Origin: Annona cherimola
Lineage: Eukaryota; Streptophyta; Magnoliopsida; Magnoliales; Annonaceae
DNA: 64,000 nt
NCBI GenBank assembly: GCA_030490835.1
Contig: CM059971.1
Span: 126,078,564-126,142,563, forward strand
Direction of reading: 5' to 3'
The notes beneath the pieces were generated by a model. That model ran no database searches, was not told the origin of the DNA, and worked only from the letters and a program-made list of their open reading frames with translations. Below, in pieces: positions 44,738 through 55,499 of the stretch. Each line of letters opens with the position of its first letter. Positions within the stretch are counted from its first letter, which is position 1. A program made the translations under genes and the position numbers.

Positions 44738-45439
44738 ATGGCAGCTGCCGCAGGCCACATCTCCTTCCTCATCTTCCTTCTCTTCCTCGCCTCCTCCTCC
44801 CTCCACACCCAAGCAAGGTTGCCCAACCTCTTCCGCCAGACGACACGCTTTAACGTTGCTACTGAAGACTCCATCCCAAAAGAAGAAGAAGACAATCAGT
44901 ACCACTTCACGTCCTCGACCGCTTCACAAAACCCCAACAGGGATGGCGGGCTGTTCGGCTACTACGATCCTGAAAAGAATTCACGTGAAAAGTCCACCAA
45001 GTACTACAACTCTGATGCCTACGAGCAGTACGACCAGGACCCTCTAAAAAGCTCGCCCATCGACACAAACTACTACACAAAAGAAGAAGAAGAAGAAGAT
45101 CATGACTTCCAACTCTACCGCGACCAAGCAATAGCAGAAAAGAAGCCGCTGCCATTCACGAGCGCGTCGTCTAACTACCACAACTACTACGGTACTGGTA
45201 GTCGTAGCAGCAGCAGGTACCAAGACGAAGAGACATACGACAACAGAGACAAGCAACATTATCATGGCATGGAAAATGGGCGCTACTTCTACGACGACGA
45301 AATCAGCGGCAACGCGGTGGATGGAGGAAGCCGTGGAAGGTCGTATGCTGCTTCTCAATACAACTATAATAGTAATGAGATGAATAAGCAGCAGCAGCAG
45401 GCGCAGCAGGGGGAGCCTCGCGACGGATTTACGCCCTAG
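44738..45439 (+). CDS. E6-like secreted tyrosine-rich protein (233 aa)
   Basis: Single-exon gene. Residues 1-26 are a clear signal peptide (HISFLIFLLFLASSSLHTQA, then RLP). The mature part is hydrophilic, rich in Tyr, Asn, Ser, Asp and Glu, with an acidic run (116-121) and a Gln run (218-221). Family marks are GLFGYYDP (71-78) and MENGRYFYDDE (178-188), which match the GLYG and LENGKYYYD elements of cotton fibre protein E6 and its many dicot relatives. E6 proteins are secreted, wall-associated and abundant in elongating cells; their biochemical role is unknown. The ATG at 44738 is chosen because the signal peptide starts there. Pro-Tyr-type crosslinking is plausible but not shown. Confidence 0.85.
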   Translation: MAAAAGHISFLIFLLFLASSSLHTQARLPNLFRQTTRFNVATEDSIPKEEEDNQYHFTSSTASQNPNRDGGLFGYYDPEKNSREKSTKYYNSDAYEQYDQDPLKSSPIDTNYYTKEEEEEDHDFQLYRDQAIAEKKPLPFTSASSNYHNYYGTGSRSSSRYQDEETYDNRDKQHYHGMENGRYFYDDEISGNAVDGGSRGRSYAASQYNYNSNEMNKQQQQAQQGEPRDGFTP

Positions 45440-45594
45440 CTTAATTATTTATCCTCAGGTATTAATTAGTAATTAAGACGTACTAAGTTGCTGTAAGTTC
45501 TTCATGATTTGTGACTGTGGTCCAGTTGTTGTAGTATGGGTGTTTTTTTTTTATGATTTGCATTTTGTATTGGCGTGCATGGGAATGATTAGAG

Positions 45595-45600
45595 AATAAA
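45595..45600 (+). terminator. polyadenylation signal of the E6-like gene
   Basis: AATAAA 156 bp past the stop, preceded by T-rich DNA (TGTTTTTTTTTTATG), the common plant arrangement. Confidence 0.55.
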
Positions 45601-45639
45601 ATCTCGTTTAAGTTATTCTTTACAGGGGCCAATGGAATG

Positions 45640-46018
45640 CACTGAGCTTCGGTGGTGCAGTACATGTGCCTTTTTATTTATTTTTATTTTTTTTTGGCAC
45701 ACATGTAGACCAACAAAACATAAACATCTTACCCATTAAATTTTACAATTTATGAATTTTATTTAATATTTTTGAAATATTTAAAATAAAAAATCAGCCC
45801 GTGTGTTTGCACTTGATAATGGGCTGACTTTTTATTTTTAAAAATTTTAAAAATAATTAAAAATCATAAATTATAGAATTATGTTTATAAAGTTCATAGC
45901 CCCCATTATGATTTAAAAAGTTTTAAAAAAAATGAGAACGCTGCACGGGGCGCTGAATATTGCACGGGATGGGTACTCATTTTTTCTAATTAACATCACC
46001 CTCTATCGGAGATTCATA
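45640..46018. other. AT-rich intergenic DNA
   Basis: Contains an inverted repeat around 45765-45860 (ATATTTAAAATAAAAAATCAGCCC against GGGCTGACTTTTTATTTTTAAAA), a small foldback. No gene seen. Confidence 0.5.
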
Positions 46019-46290
46019 CGGGTCCTTTGGTATTATCAAAACAAAAAATTTCATCGAAACTTTTTTTTTCATAATTATTTTATTTTTAATCATTTTTTTC
46101 ATATTTTTCTATATGACTAACTTACTTTTTACAAAAAAAAATACCTTTACTTTGTAATTATTTTTTACTACTTTTTATATAACTAGCTAATCTATTTTAA
46201 CTTTATTCTCTTTATCCTTTATCATTATTTATTTTATATCACACTATTTTTTTTTCTATTTCAAAAATTCCATTAAAGACCAATCATATC
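46019..46290. repeat. Tourist-like MITE, diverged copy 7
   Basis: GGGTCCTTTGGTATTATC at the left and AAGACCAATCATATCC at the right, with the family interior (TTTAATCATTTTTTTCATATTTTTC, TTTTAACTTTATTCTCTTTATCC). Ends and interior are more decayed than the copy at 9859. Confidence 0.5.
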
Positions 46291-46499
46291 CTAAATAGCA
46301 GCCCTCTCCACTCTCTACCGCTCTTTAGGGCCCAACACGCTGTCTCACAGGTCCAGTAACTGAACTAGTCATGTCTATACTACAATGAGCCAATGAGGTC
46401 GGACAAGTAAAAAGTGCCTTCCAATAATTGTCAGATCCATACAAGCCCAGTAGCTAAAGAGGGGCCTTTTAACTCTCGGTTGGTAGTTGGTACCGGTCA

Positions 46500-47370
46500 C
46501 CACCCGTGGTGCAACTGGGTGTCTGGTTGGTCCAAACCTATCTTACCCGACCTAGTTTCAAAATTAAATTGGAGTTTTATTTTTAAAAAATTTTCAAATT
46601 AGATTTGATTTGAACCTTATCTGAGAAAACTCAAAACTAATTCCGGATTTGCATCAATCCGGTACCAAAACCTAACTCAATCCGAATTCGATATTTTTTC
46701 TAATTTATTAAAATTATTATATTTGTTTATACATAAGTATTTTAACTATAATTGTGATAAAAATTATTTTCTGTATAATTATAACATAATTAAACTATAA
46801 AATGTTTATTCTAAAACCTAAATGTTATATACATTTGTCTATAAAAGTTGAATATATTATATCTACATTAACTTTATTTACAAATAATTATAAATATATC
46901 AACTCTTTAAATTTATTACATATATACTAATTAACTATTATAAATATAAGTTTCACTTTTATTAAACTTTAGATAGTGATTTTATGCAATCTCATTTATC
47001 TTTTATCTTCATTTTTTAATAACATTACCTTGATTATTATGTATAAATTCATTATGTTCGTTGTATTTAGAATTATCTTTTAATTAAAAGACTAACTTTC
47101 ATCAAAACTACAAATATCATAGGTCATAGATATATCTGCGTGCAAATTATTTTATGCTAATGCAATAATGTTTAAAACATTTTCTATCTCTATTAATAAT
47201 TTCAATTTCTATTTATTTGAAGATAACTCGTATTTCAACTTGAAACCAATGTCAACTCAATCTAAACCCGTATTCTAATATTATGGTTAAAATTTGCATT
47301 CGTATAAACCCGATAGGCTTAGGATTTGGCGAACCCAAACCCGATAAACCCCAACACAAATTGCACTTGA
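46500..47370. repeat. hAT-like dispersed repeat, copy 1
   Basis: The interior from about 46576 to 47060 (for example AACTATAATTGTGATAAAAATT, AAATGTTTATTCTAAAACC, ACATTTGTCTATAAAAG and AAACTTTAGATAGTGATTT) is clearly homologous, in the same order, to 49510-49935. The ends are rich in AACCCGA-like words seen in hAT-type non-autonomous elements. Boundaries are approximate and no target duplication was found. Confidence 0.45.
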
Positions 47371-47397
47371 TTATAAAAAAAAAAGTCATGATGCTTC

Positions 47398-48448
47398 TAA
47401 GGGTGGGAATCGAGGTGGGCTATACCGGGTCGAGGTTTATCCAACTCTGATCCTATTTTTTAAAAATTGAGCTTAACCCTCTTTTATTTCGGGTCGGGAC
47501 AATGTTGGTTTGACCCTTACTTTTTTTCAATAGGTTTCGGAACAAACTTCGGGTTGGTATTGTACCGATTTCAGGATAGCGGGTCGTGTCAAAAATACGG
47601 ATCAAATAAAATAATTTTAAGAATTAATATACGTATCAAACACAAGTATACATTTATACCGAATTTAAATATTATATGCTTCAATATTTCACTAATTATT
47701 AAAAAAGCACATAATTAAGAAAATAAAATATTTGTCACCTGCGGCTAGCGCAGGTGGCAGGGGTGTTAGGCCCCTTAGCGCAGGTCGTGGGTTCGAATCC
47801 CACATGGGGATTTCGGCTCAGAAAAAATGGTGTGGGAGTTGTGGTCTCCCTTTGAGGTAGAGTGGGAGCTGTTGTCTCCCTTGGGCTGGATGGAAGCTGT
47901 TCTTCCTAATTCCTTAGTGGAGCTGTGTCTCCAGGTTTCTTTGGAGGAGTTATGTATCTTCTTGTTTGTAAGAATGTCTCAGAACTACAATGTAATATGT
48001 GTTGAGATGTATGTAAATATAAACCATCAAAAAAAAGAAAATAAAATATTTGAAAATATAGTATAAATTTATTAAAATAGGTTAATATACAATTACACAT
48101 AAGGGTTATATATGTACAAATTCTTTTTATTGATTTTTATATTGCTTTCTGAATAAATTAATTTTTCTATTATCAATAAAGTTGAATATAAAAAAGTGAG
48201 AATTTTGAAAGAAAATAATAATAATAATATTTAGATATATGCTTATAATTTTAATAAATTAATATATGCATGGCAGATCGGACTCTTCGGGTTGGGATAT
48301 GGTCGACCCGCCTTGACCATATTTTTGAATTCGGGTCAAAATTTCTAATATATCCCTATATCGTGTTAAAAATATATTAGTTTTACCCGGCCAAAACGGT
48401 CGGGTCAAAGTCGGGTTACGGGTTGACCAACCCTAATTCCCACCCCTA
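47398..48448. mobile_element. non-autonomous hAT-type element, interrupted by a SINE
   Basis: Left end TAAGGGTGGGAATCG and right end ATTCCCACCCCTA are inverted repeats (12 of 13 bases). Flanks GATGCTTC (47390-47397) and AATGCTTC (48449-48456) give an 8-bp target duplication with one change. Short GGGGTG-type ends and an 8-bp duplication define hAT superfamily elements. The inside holds a 300-bp SINE at 47735-48034. No transposase. Confidence 0.75.
47735..48034 (+). mobile_element. tRNA-derived SINE with perfect 18-bp target duplication
   Basis: A-box-like TAGCGCAGGTGG and an exact B box GGTTCGAATCC about 40 bp later form an internal RNA polymerase III promoter. The body of repeated GGGAG/CTCCC words ends in ATCAAAAAAA. 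The duplication AAGAAAATAAAATATTTG occurs at 47717-47734 and 48035-48052. The tRNA-like head (CCTTAGCGCAGGTCGTGGGT) is duplicated in part, suggesting a compound head. The 79-codon open frame across it is coincidental. Confidence 0.85.
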
Positions 48449-48456
48449 AATGCTTC

Positions 48457-49310
48457 AGGCGTAGGCGTTGTGGTAATTCAACCTACCAGCTTTGGGGTCA
48501 TGCGGAGTTCGGATCATGCCACCGTTGTTGTGGTTGTTTTACAATTTAGCCCCTCAATTATGAGGGTCTTACAATTTTCTCCTATTGTGAGGGTTTATTA
48601 TTTCCCCCATATGATGAGAATTTATAATTTCTTCCATATGGCAGGGGTCTAGGAAAAGTCTCTTCGTTGTTTGAGAGTGCCAATATTTTGTGACATACAA
48701 AAACATCAAAAAAATGATTATAAAAAATTAATAAAATTTCATAAATTTGGTTTGTAGTACGAGATAAAAAAAAGTGGACATTGTAAGTAAAATTATAGTT
48801 GAAACAATAAAAAAAAAGAAAGTCCTTTTAGAATGCCCTATGAACACAATTAAACATATACAAATAAATAATATAATTAGTTTTGACTTTAAAAAAAAAA
48901 AAAAAAAACTCTTAAGTTCGGTTGAGGTAGTTAGGCAGGCAATTTGGATGTTACCGGTTATATAGACATATTCCCTTCCCCCCAACCCCGGGTAAAAGAA
49001 ATCGTTTTCAAATCTCCACGTCTCCACGTCGTTGGAAAATTTAAATGGCGTCTAAGCAATCCGAGCAGCTTGTCCTGCACGGCACGCCTCCGAAGATGAA
49101 CGGTTGCACGATGACGAAGAGGTGCCCGTAAATGAACAGCCGTGATCAGTTCTCTGTGGTCCATGAGGAGAATACAAGCTCGAATTATTCCATATTGCCC
49201 TCTTCGGAAATAGCCGCACTAAATGGCTCAACGTGGACTGGAGGTCGTCCCCATGCCCATTGCCGAGCCGGCCAGCCGTATTAAATCCCTCGACGTGGAG
49301 CTCGGATGAT
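48457..49310. other. intergenic DNA with an unexplained GC-rich island
   Basis: 48457-48950 is AT-rich with an A run at 48892-48907. 48960-49310 is GC-rich and looks gene-like. On the plus strand an ATG at 49045 in good context opens a 28-codon frame (MASKQSEQLVLHGTPPKMNG...) ending at 49131. On the minus strand a 90-codon frame covers 49324-49052. Neither is recognised. It may be a gene head cut off by repeats. Confidence 0.35.
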
Positions 49311-49935
49311 CTAGCGGTGCACATGGGTTGGGTTTGCGGGTTGAACCCAACCCATTTTAAACCAGGTTGGGTTGGGTTGAAAGGTAGGTCGGTTGAGTTG
49401 GGTTCAACTGGGTTTTAAGTTGAGTTTGATTTAGGTTGGAAAAGATGGATTGGATGAGATAGGGGAACAACTAGGTATTGGGTCTATCCAAACCCGGCCC
49501 AACCCAACCCTATTCCAAAATCAATTTTAAGCTTTTTTGGAAATTTTAAACTCAACCTAAGAAAATTCAAAACCAATATTGGGTTTACATTAGTCTTGTA
49601 TCAAAACTCAGCCCAATCTGAACCCACTTCGTAATTTATTAAAATAATTATATTTAATTACACATTAAGTATTTCAACTATAATTGTTGTAAAAGTTATT
49701 CTATATAATCATAACATAATTAAGCCATAAAATGTTTATTTCAAAACTTAAATGTTGTATACATTTGTTCGTAAAAATTGATTATATTACATCTACATTA
49801 ACTTATTTACAAATAATTATAAATATACTAACTCTTTAACTAGAAGGCATATGCATTTTACTTTCATTAAACTTTAGATAGTGATTTCATATAATTTACA
49901 ATTTTTTCTTACTTCGATTGTTATGTGTAAATTCA
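49311..49935. repeat. hAT-like dispersed repeat, copy 2
   Basis: Begins near TCTAGCGGTGCACATGGGTT, followed by many GGGTTGGGTT/AACCCAACCC words, then an AT-rich interior homologous to 46576-47060. The GGTGCACATGGGTTGGG-like end fits hAT-type repeats. The right end is unclear. Confidence 0.5.
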
Positions 49936-50189
49936 CTAAATCTAAAAATTTACAAAAATGATAAAAATTGATACGCATGTTAAATACACTCAGATTAACA
50001 CTTATATAAAAATTTAAAATAAAAATAAAAAAATAAGTATATACACCTGGGTGCATACAACTGCACCCAAGCAAATATACCCCACAACTTCATAGATCCA
50101 TTATAATACCATATATTTGCAAATTTTTATAAACTACATTACGTAATTTAATTTGCATGAATTTGCAAATACCATATTATATATGATGA

Positions 50190-50672
50190 CTAAGGTGAAT
50201 TTCACATATGCCTATGAATTTTATTTATAATTCTACTTATATCTACAAATGGTTAAATATTCTTCATATATCTACGTATTTTGTGTAAAATTTCATTTGT
50301 ACCTAAGCTATTAATGATTTGTTGAATGATCATCAGTACTCTTGTAAAATTACAAATATACTCAAGGCTTAATATAACTTGAGGTTAGTTTACTAATAGC
50401 TAAAAATTTACATTTAAATAATATATGATGTTATAACTATAGAAGTGTTAAAAAATCATTTGAATATAAATTTTTAACTATAAAATCATAATTAGGAATA
50501 GACATTTTCGTCATTTTATTGGAGTGCTAATGACATATTTAACGAATCCCTAACAATGTGCGTGTAAGTGAAATTTTAGTTAAAATATGTTGGTATATAA
50601 GGAATTTTTGAAAATGTGTTCATATAAGTGAAATTAAGAGTAAAATTTGAAGGTATACGTGGAATTTGCCAT
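50190..50672. repeat. Mutator-like foldback, same family as 43354-43764
   Basis: Arms GGTGAATTTCACATATGCC and GGTATACGTGGAATTTGCC are inverted. The interior duplicates blocks such as TTTAACTATAAAATCATAATTAGG and CATTTTCGTCATTTT found at 43354-43764. No clear 9-bp duplication was found here. Confidence 0.6.
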
Positions 50673-52260
50673 TATGATTATGGATAAATTATGTGATTAT
50701 TATTTATAATTTTTAAAATTAAATAAATATATCTAAAATTATGGTAAAACTATGTAGATCAAATTATCCAACTTTTTTAACTTGCTACAGCTAAAGTAGC
50801 AACCTTACTGTGATTTATAAGAGTTTCCAATTCTCAACGAAGCCACTTATGACCTACCAACCATCTTCGGCATTTCATTTTATGTTTGGATAGCTTGGTG
50901 TTCAAGTTAGAAAACAATCCTATGCACCAAGTGCATTTGAGTTTGACACATATATTTTTTTAAAAAAAAATCTTTTTATACAATTATTAATCTAAATATA
51001 TTTTTTGCCTTTTTAGAGATTTATGTATATATAAGGAGAATAAGCTCCAAAACACGTATGTATGGCTGGCTACATACGTGGGTATAGATTCGAAACCCTT
51101 TGAAAGTTTGAGAAGTGTAAGTAATAGTCAATACCGGCCCCCTGAACCTACCACTTCCGTTGCTTCGTATAATCGTATTTACTGGGCGTGAGAGTCACTT
51201 TCTGGGTCTTGCCCATTATTTAATCCTCGTCAATGAAGATGTTACAACCACAGCGGCAAAAATGCAAGTCGTTGAGATGTGCAATTACATACTCATGATA
51301 GGTCACCTGACATGGAAATAGACAACCACCTGATCTTCAGTGATCTTGATATATTCCTTTATTTAATTTGTCGGAGTTTGTCATGGAGATTAATGATTAT
51401 CTAATTATCTTTCATTTTTCATTTTTATTTCTATTTTTTAACGTTTTTCTGTAATTATTTTTATCTATTTTTACTTTATTTCTACTTTAACCGTTTCATA
51501 TCTATTATAATCCCAGTACTCATTCATATTTCCCGTACCAAAACAAACAATAGTTGTTGCCATTTTAACCTTTGGGGGGATTGATCCCGTGAGTCCTTAT
51601 CTAAATTATATATCCAATATAATTCATTTATGAGTATATTTTATTAGAAAAAAAAAAGAAGAAACGGGTAGTGATTTAATGCACCCCGGTTCCCACACAC
51701 TCCCTTAAGTTTCCTATTTTAAAATACTATCAACTTTGAATTATTTACCAAAAATTGTTTTGATTGAAAGCTTATATGTATTATATCTACACTACACATC
51801 ATATATTTAATATATTGGTAATGTTTCAATACAAACGGGTTACATGAGCCTTTTATTTTAAGATATTTTTATCTGAGTATAAATAATTTATCATATTGAT
51901 CCATGTGCATTATTTATAATTTAAGTAAGAAAATTTATATATATTATATCTTGTACAGTTTGTAAAAAAAAATTAATAATTATATATTAAATCACAAAGA
52001 TTTTTGCAAAATATAAATTTTCAAAAAAAGTTATTTTCAATAACATGATAAAATAAGAAATGTTAAATAAAATAAGTAGTCTAAATTTGAAAAAGTATAG
52101 AATAAAAAATGAATTGCATCGAATGGGTAAAATTGAATCCTCGCTTAATGCACAATGTATATATAATAGGGTTTGGATTTAGGGATGCAATCAGGTGCAC
52201 TTAAGTACACTCAAGCCCACAAAAAAATTAAAAATTAAAAATTAAAAATTAAAAACAAAC
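50673..52260. other. AT-rich intergenic DNA
   Basis: No gene or well-bounded repeat recognised. A tandem TTAAAAATTAAAAATTAAAAA run lies at about 52228-52254. Confidence 0.5.
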
Positions 52261-52301
52261 GTGAATGTATTGAAGTTCGTATATACGAATGCACCAATTC
52301 A

Positions 52302-52625
52302 ATGCCAAAGTCGGTATTACGACCCGTAAGCATTTATGCTCAGCGGCATTACCCAAGAAGAGAGGACCGTTTTTATGTTAATCCGAGCGATGTCATATGG
52401 ATGTGTAGCAACCAGCAACGTCCGCCAGAGTATGAACAATCACAGGTAAGTACAATGCCAGAGCTTGGGCTGCCGGGCTGGCGTTCCAACAGGCAACAGC
52501 CAGCAAACTTTCCAGCTGCGTTGAAAATTCGACCTCAGTCACGCGGGCAGCCATTCGAGGCGAACGCAGTTCATGCATTTGCGGAACACGAAGAAAAGAT
52601 CAAGACCGTACCTTTGATGGAATGA
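52302..52625 (+). CDS. unrecognised 107-aa open frame, possible gene fragment
   Basis: The frame starts at an ATG at 52302 and is basic and Pro/Gln-rich (QRHYPRREDRFYVNP, PELGLPGWRSNRQQPA, AVHAFAEHEEKIK). Its base composition is far more GC-rich than the AT-rich DNA on both sides, which favours real or recent coding origin. A textbook splice donor (CACAG, then GTAAGT) sits inside it at 52444-52451, so only the first 48 codons might be an exon. No family is recognised. It could be a captured fragment, a transferred piece, or the first exon of the gene downstream. Confidence 0.3.
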   Translation: MPKSVLRPVSIYAQRHYPRREDRFYVNPSDVIWMCSNQQRPPEYEQSQVSTMPELGLPGWRSNRQQPANFPAALKIRPQSRGQPFEANAVHAFAEHEEKIKTVPLME

Positions 52626-52869
52626 AAATCAGGAAATTATAAATTCTAAAACACTTTTATACTCATAATTACAGTTTTTAAAATAATTTAATGAAGAAAA
52701 TAGCTTAATATAACGGTTGAGATTTCATAATTCCCTGTCCAATAGATACGTGCGGAAGAGGACGGCTTCAATGCTCACTCGCGAGAATATACACATTTTT
52801 GCGTCGGTCGCTGCAAGTCCAAATTCCAAACTGCAGTGGCGGGGCCCACTTCAATCACCATACGTAAAA

Positions 52870-54743
52870 GACCATTCGACTTCCAAACTGCATTCTGCAG
52901 CTCTGCTCGTCTTCTCTGCCTCTTCCGCACTCTTTTCGCTGCTTATCGGGTCAGTTTTTGTTTTTTGTCCTCTCTATAATCATATTCTCTTCGCGTTCTT
53001 TTCATTTTTGGTATTGCTGCTCTATTTCAGTGCGGCCGCTTTGAAATTCAGGTTGGTAGAGGTTGAAATTACCAGTTGGTCGAGTCTATTTTCCATTTTC
53101 TCGAAACTTTTTCTTTTTTTATTTGTTGGAAGCTGATGTTTGAGGTTTCTGATTGTGGGGTCCCGCCGTTTCCCTTGAATTGGTTCGGGCTGTGTCCTGA
53201 AAGGTGAATTGGGGTGGTATGGATGCTTGGATGGAGGCTGGTTGGTCTCCTCGGATCAATGGCCCAGATCGAACGAGCGATCTGGAGGCTGCAGACAAAT
53301 CCTAGCAATCTTCACCGCTTATCTGGTGGCTGTTGTGGGCCTCCAGGTGTTTTTTTTTCTTGTGTTTGCACAGCTCTTGTTCTTTTTTTTTTTTTTTTTT
53401 TTTTTGGAATCCATTTGTTCTATTCTTTTTGGTTGGAGGGAAAGACATGATTATTTCATTTGCTTTTCATTGTTTCAGTAGGACTTCTTAGCCTTGGGTC
53501 ATACACGTGCTGGGAATGTTCCTTGCATTTGCATAGCTGATTCTGCTATTTTTTTTTTTTTTGTATTTTAAGAAGCGGACACAACCTGCGCTAATTGTAA
53601 TTACGCATTAGTAATCATGATCGCGGATTATGAATACAATAGTCAAAGGGAATTTCTGAGATAGTCCCCAACTTTGTATCAGGTTCGCTGCTTAATTTAC
53701 AGTTTTTAGGCAAGCAATATGCCAAATCCAGGTTCTGTGTTTCCTCTTGATCCAACCGAATGGTTCGAGTCGGTTTGTAGGCGCACCGCGCATGTTTGCA
53801 ATTGATGACTTTTTGTCGTAATGCTTATGGTTTCTATTACTGTAGCCGGTGAGGATGTTTACAATCTTTGAACTTTGTTGAGCATCAACAGGTTTTTTTT
53901 TTAGTTGTTGAATGCTGCAAGATTGGAAATCTGATATTGCCTATTTAGGGGATGAATTGAGAGTTCCTTTTCTTCTTCTTTTGAAAAAAAAAAAAAAAAC
54001 ACTTTACATAATCTCTCTCATGTTACAAAAAGAAAGTTGGGACACTGGGAGGAAATTGTTCATTTCTCTAAAAACTTACAAAAGAAACACAAAAATAGAT
54101 GGTTTCATGTTTAGAAATGACTACTTAATCTTGCATTAGACTGGCTTCTGTTTACTCGATTAGACAGAAAGTATTGACAGTTTGGCCTTTTGTTTGATCC
54201 ATGCCCTGCTACAAACTCCCCCATCTCTTAATTTGTACTGCCTGAATCTTGTCGTCTCATGAATACCGCAAGATAACAAGAACTTATCCTAACTTTTATC
54301 TTCTTAGTTAGTCGTCATGGGAAAAAATTCTTCGTTATTTTGATAAATTTCCTCAGGTGGTGTCAATCCATAATCAGCATTATATCCTTGCGAAGTATTT
54401 GGAGCCGCATGGAGGTGTATGTACCTTGTTCCATGTATATTCTCACTTATTTGGTTGTCGATGTAGATTTTTTTTTTTTTTTTTGGGAGCTTATATTCTG
54501 TCCGCATAATCCTACATTCATTTCGTCTCTGAAAATGTTTAAATTATCAGTCAGTGCCCTGATTTATAGTTTATGCTGTACCCATTTTCTTGTGCTGATT
54601 AGAGTTAATTAATTGACCAAGATGGCTGAGTTCCAAATGGGCTGCAACATTATATTTGCCTCTCTGATTACTTCTAGTCGCGAGTTACTCTCAATGAACA
54701 TTGATGCACATCAGACAATATGGCACACTCATTTCTTTTCCAG
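52870..54743 (+). other. leader exon(s) and leader intron of the small plant-specific gene
   Basis: A CT-rich block at about 52890-52950 (CTGCTCGTCTTCTCTGCCTC) looks like a 5' leader. Candidate donors are TCGG-GTCAGT (about 52950) and TTCAG-GTTGGT (about 53051). The acceptor TTTTCCAG at 54736-54743 directly precedes the coding exon. Within the stretch are T runs (53381-53405, 53551-53562, 54470-54484) and an A run (53985-53998), but no coding exon. The exact leader structure needs transcripts. Confidence 0.4.
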
Positions 54744-54752
54744 GTTAACAAG

Positions 54753-55248
54753 ATGAATGCTGGGTGGCCCCTTGGTTTGGATAACATGAACATGAGACTT
54801 CGGCTAATGGACGCCTTGGAAGCAGCTTCCACCGGAGCAGACACCTTTGGTATTCCATCCATCAGTTCATCCTCATTCTCATCATCTGATCTCGACACTG
54901 AGGTGGTTCTTTAATTGCTTCTTTCCCAGCTCGGTTGTAGAAAAAGAGTGGTGAATGCTTACTTCTTGTTTCCATGTGTTGCCTTTGGAAAAATAGCAGT
55001 CCAGTAGATCGTTTTTCCGAGATCAAAGCATGACACTGGGGAGACTTATTGGGATAAAACCAGGGGAGGGGGGCTTGTACTTCCCTCACCAGGGCCACCA
55101 CGAGCAACAGAGCCGGGCATCCATTGCTAGAGCGTCTTCACATGCATCAGACAGACAGGAAATGCGAGCATGTCATGGCATATGCATCCCTTTCATTCTG
55201 TGCGTTCTTGTAAAGGCTAACCGTGGCAGGAACAATCAAAGGCATTGA
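54753..55248 (+). CDS. small plant-specific protein of unknown function, 132 aa, two exons
   Basis: Exons 54753-54902 and 55000-55248 join in phase 0 across a 97-bp GT/AG intron. The protein starts MNAGWPLGLDNMNMRLRLMD, has a Ser-rich middle (SISSSSFSSSDLDTE), then SFFRDQSMTLGRLIGIKPGE followed by GGLYFP, and a Cys-containing hydrophobic patch CHGICIPFILCVL near the C-terminus. I recall a family of short land-plant proteins sharing the WPLGL...NMRLR start, the SSFSSSxLDTES block and the LGRLIGIRPGE motif, with no assigned function. No signal peptide or transmembrane segment is evident apart from the short C-terminal patch. The start is the ATG nine bases into the exon, which matches the family start. 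Confidence 0.75.
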
Positions 55249-55437
55249 AGCAGGCGAGCTGATGGTGCTGATTATTAATTTCCTCAAGAATCTCTTACTT
55301 TATTGTTCGTTTACCTCTGGGCCAGTGAGCCTTGTATAAAATTGGTCATTTCAGTGCATTTGATGAGGCTACAAAACACAGGGCAGGCATTGGTTTGGTG
55401 ATGTAAATTGTCTATTGGAAATCGGTGCCAATAATCA

Positions 55438-55443
55438 AATAAA
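55438..55443 (+). terminator. polyadenylation signal of the small plant-specific gene
   Basis: AATAAA 190 bp past the stop (CAATAATCAAATAAAGGGC), with T-rich DNA upstream. Confidence 0.55.
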
Positions 55444-55499
55444 GGGCTCACCACCGATCTCAAAAATTCTTCTGTGCAACATGCGTCTCATATTGTATT

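Noticed and set aside
47735..47812. tRNA gene at the SINE head
   Set aside because: A and B boxes are present, but no cloverleaf with an anticodon stem could be drawn, and the 18-bp target duplication marks a SINE.
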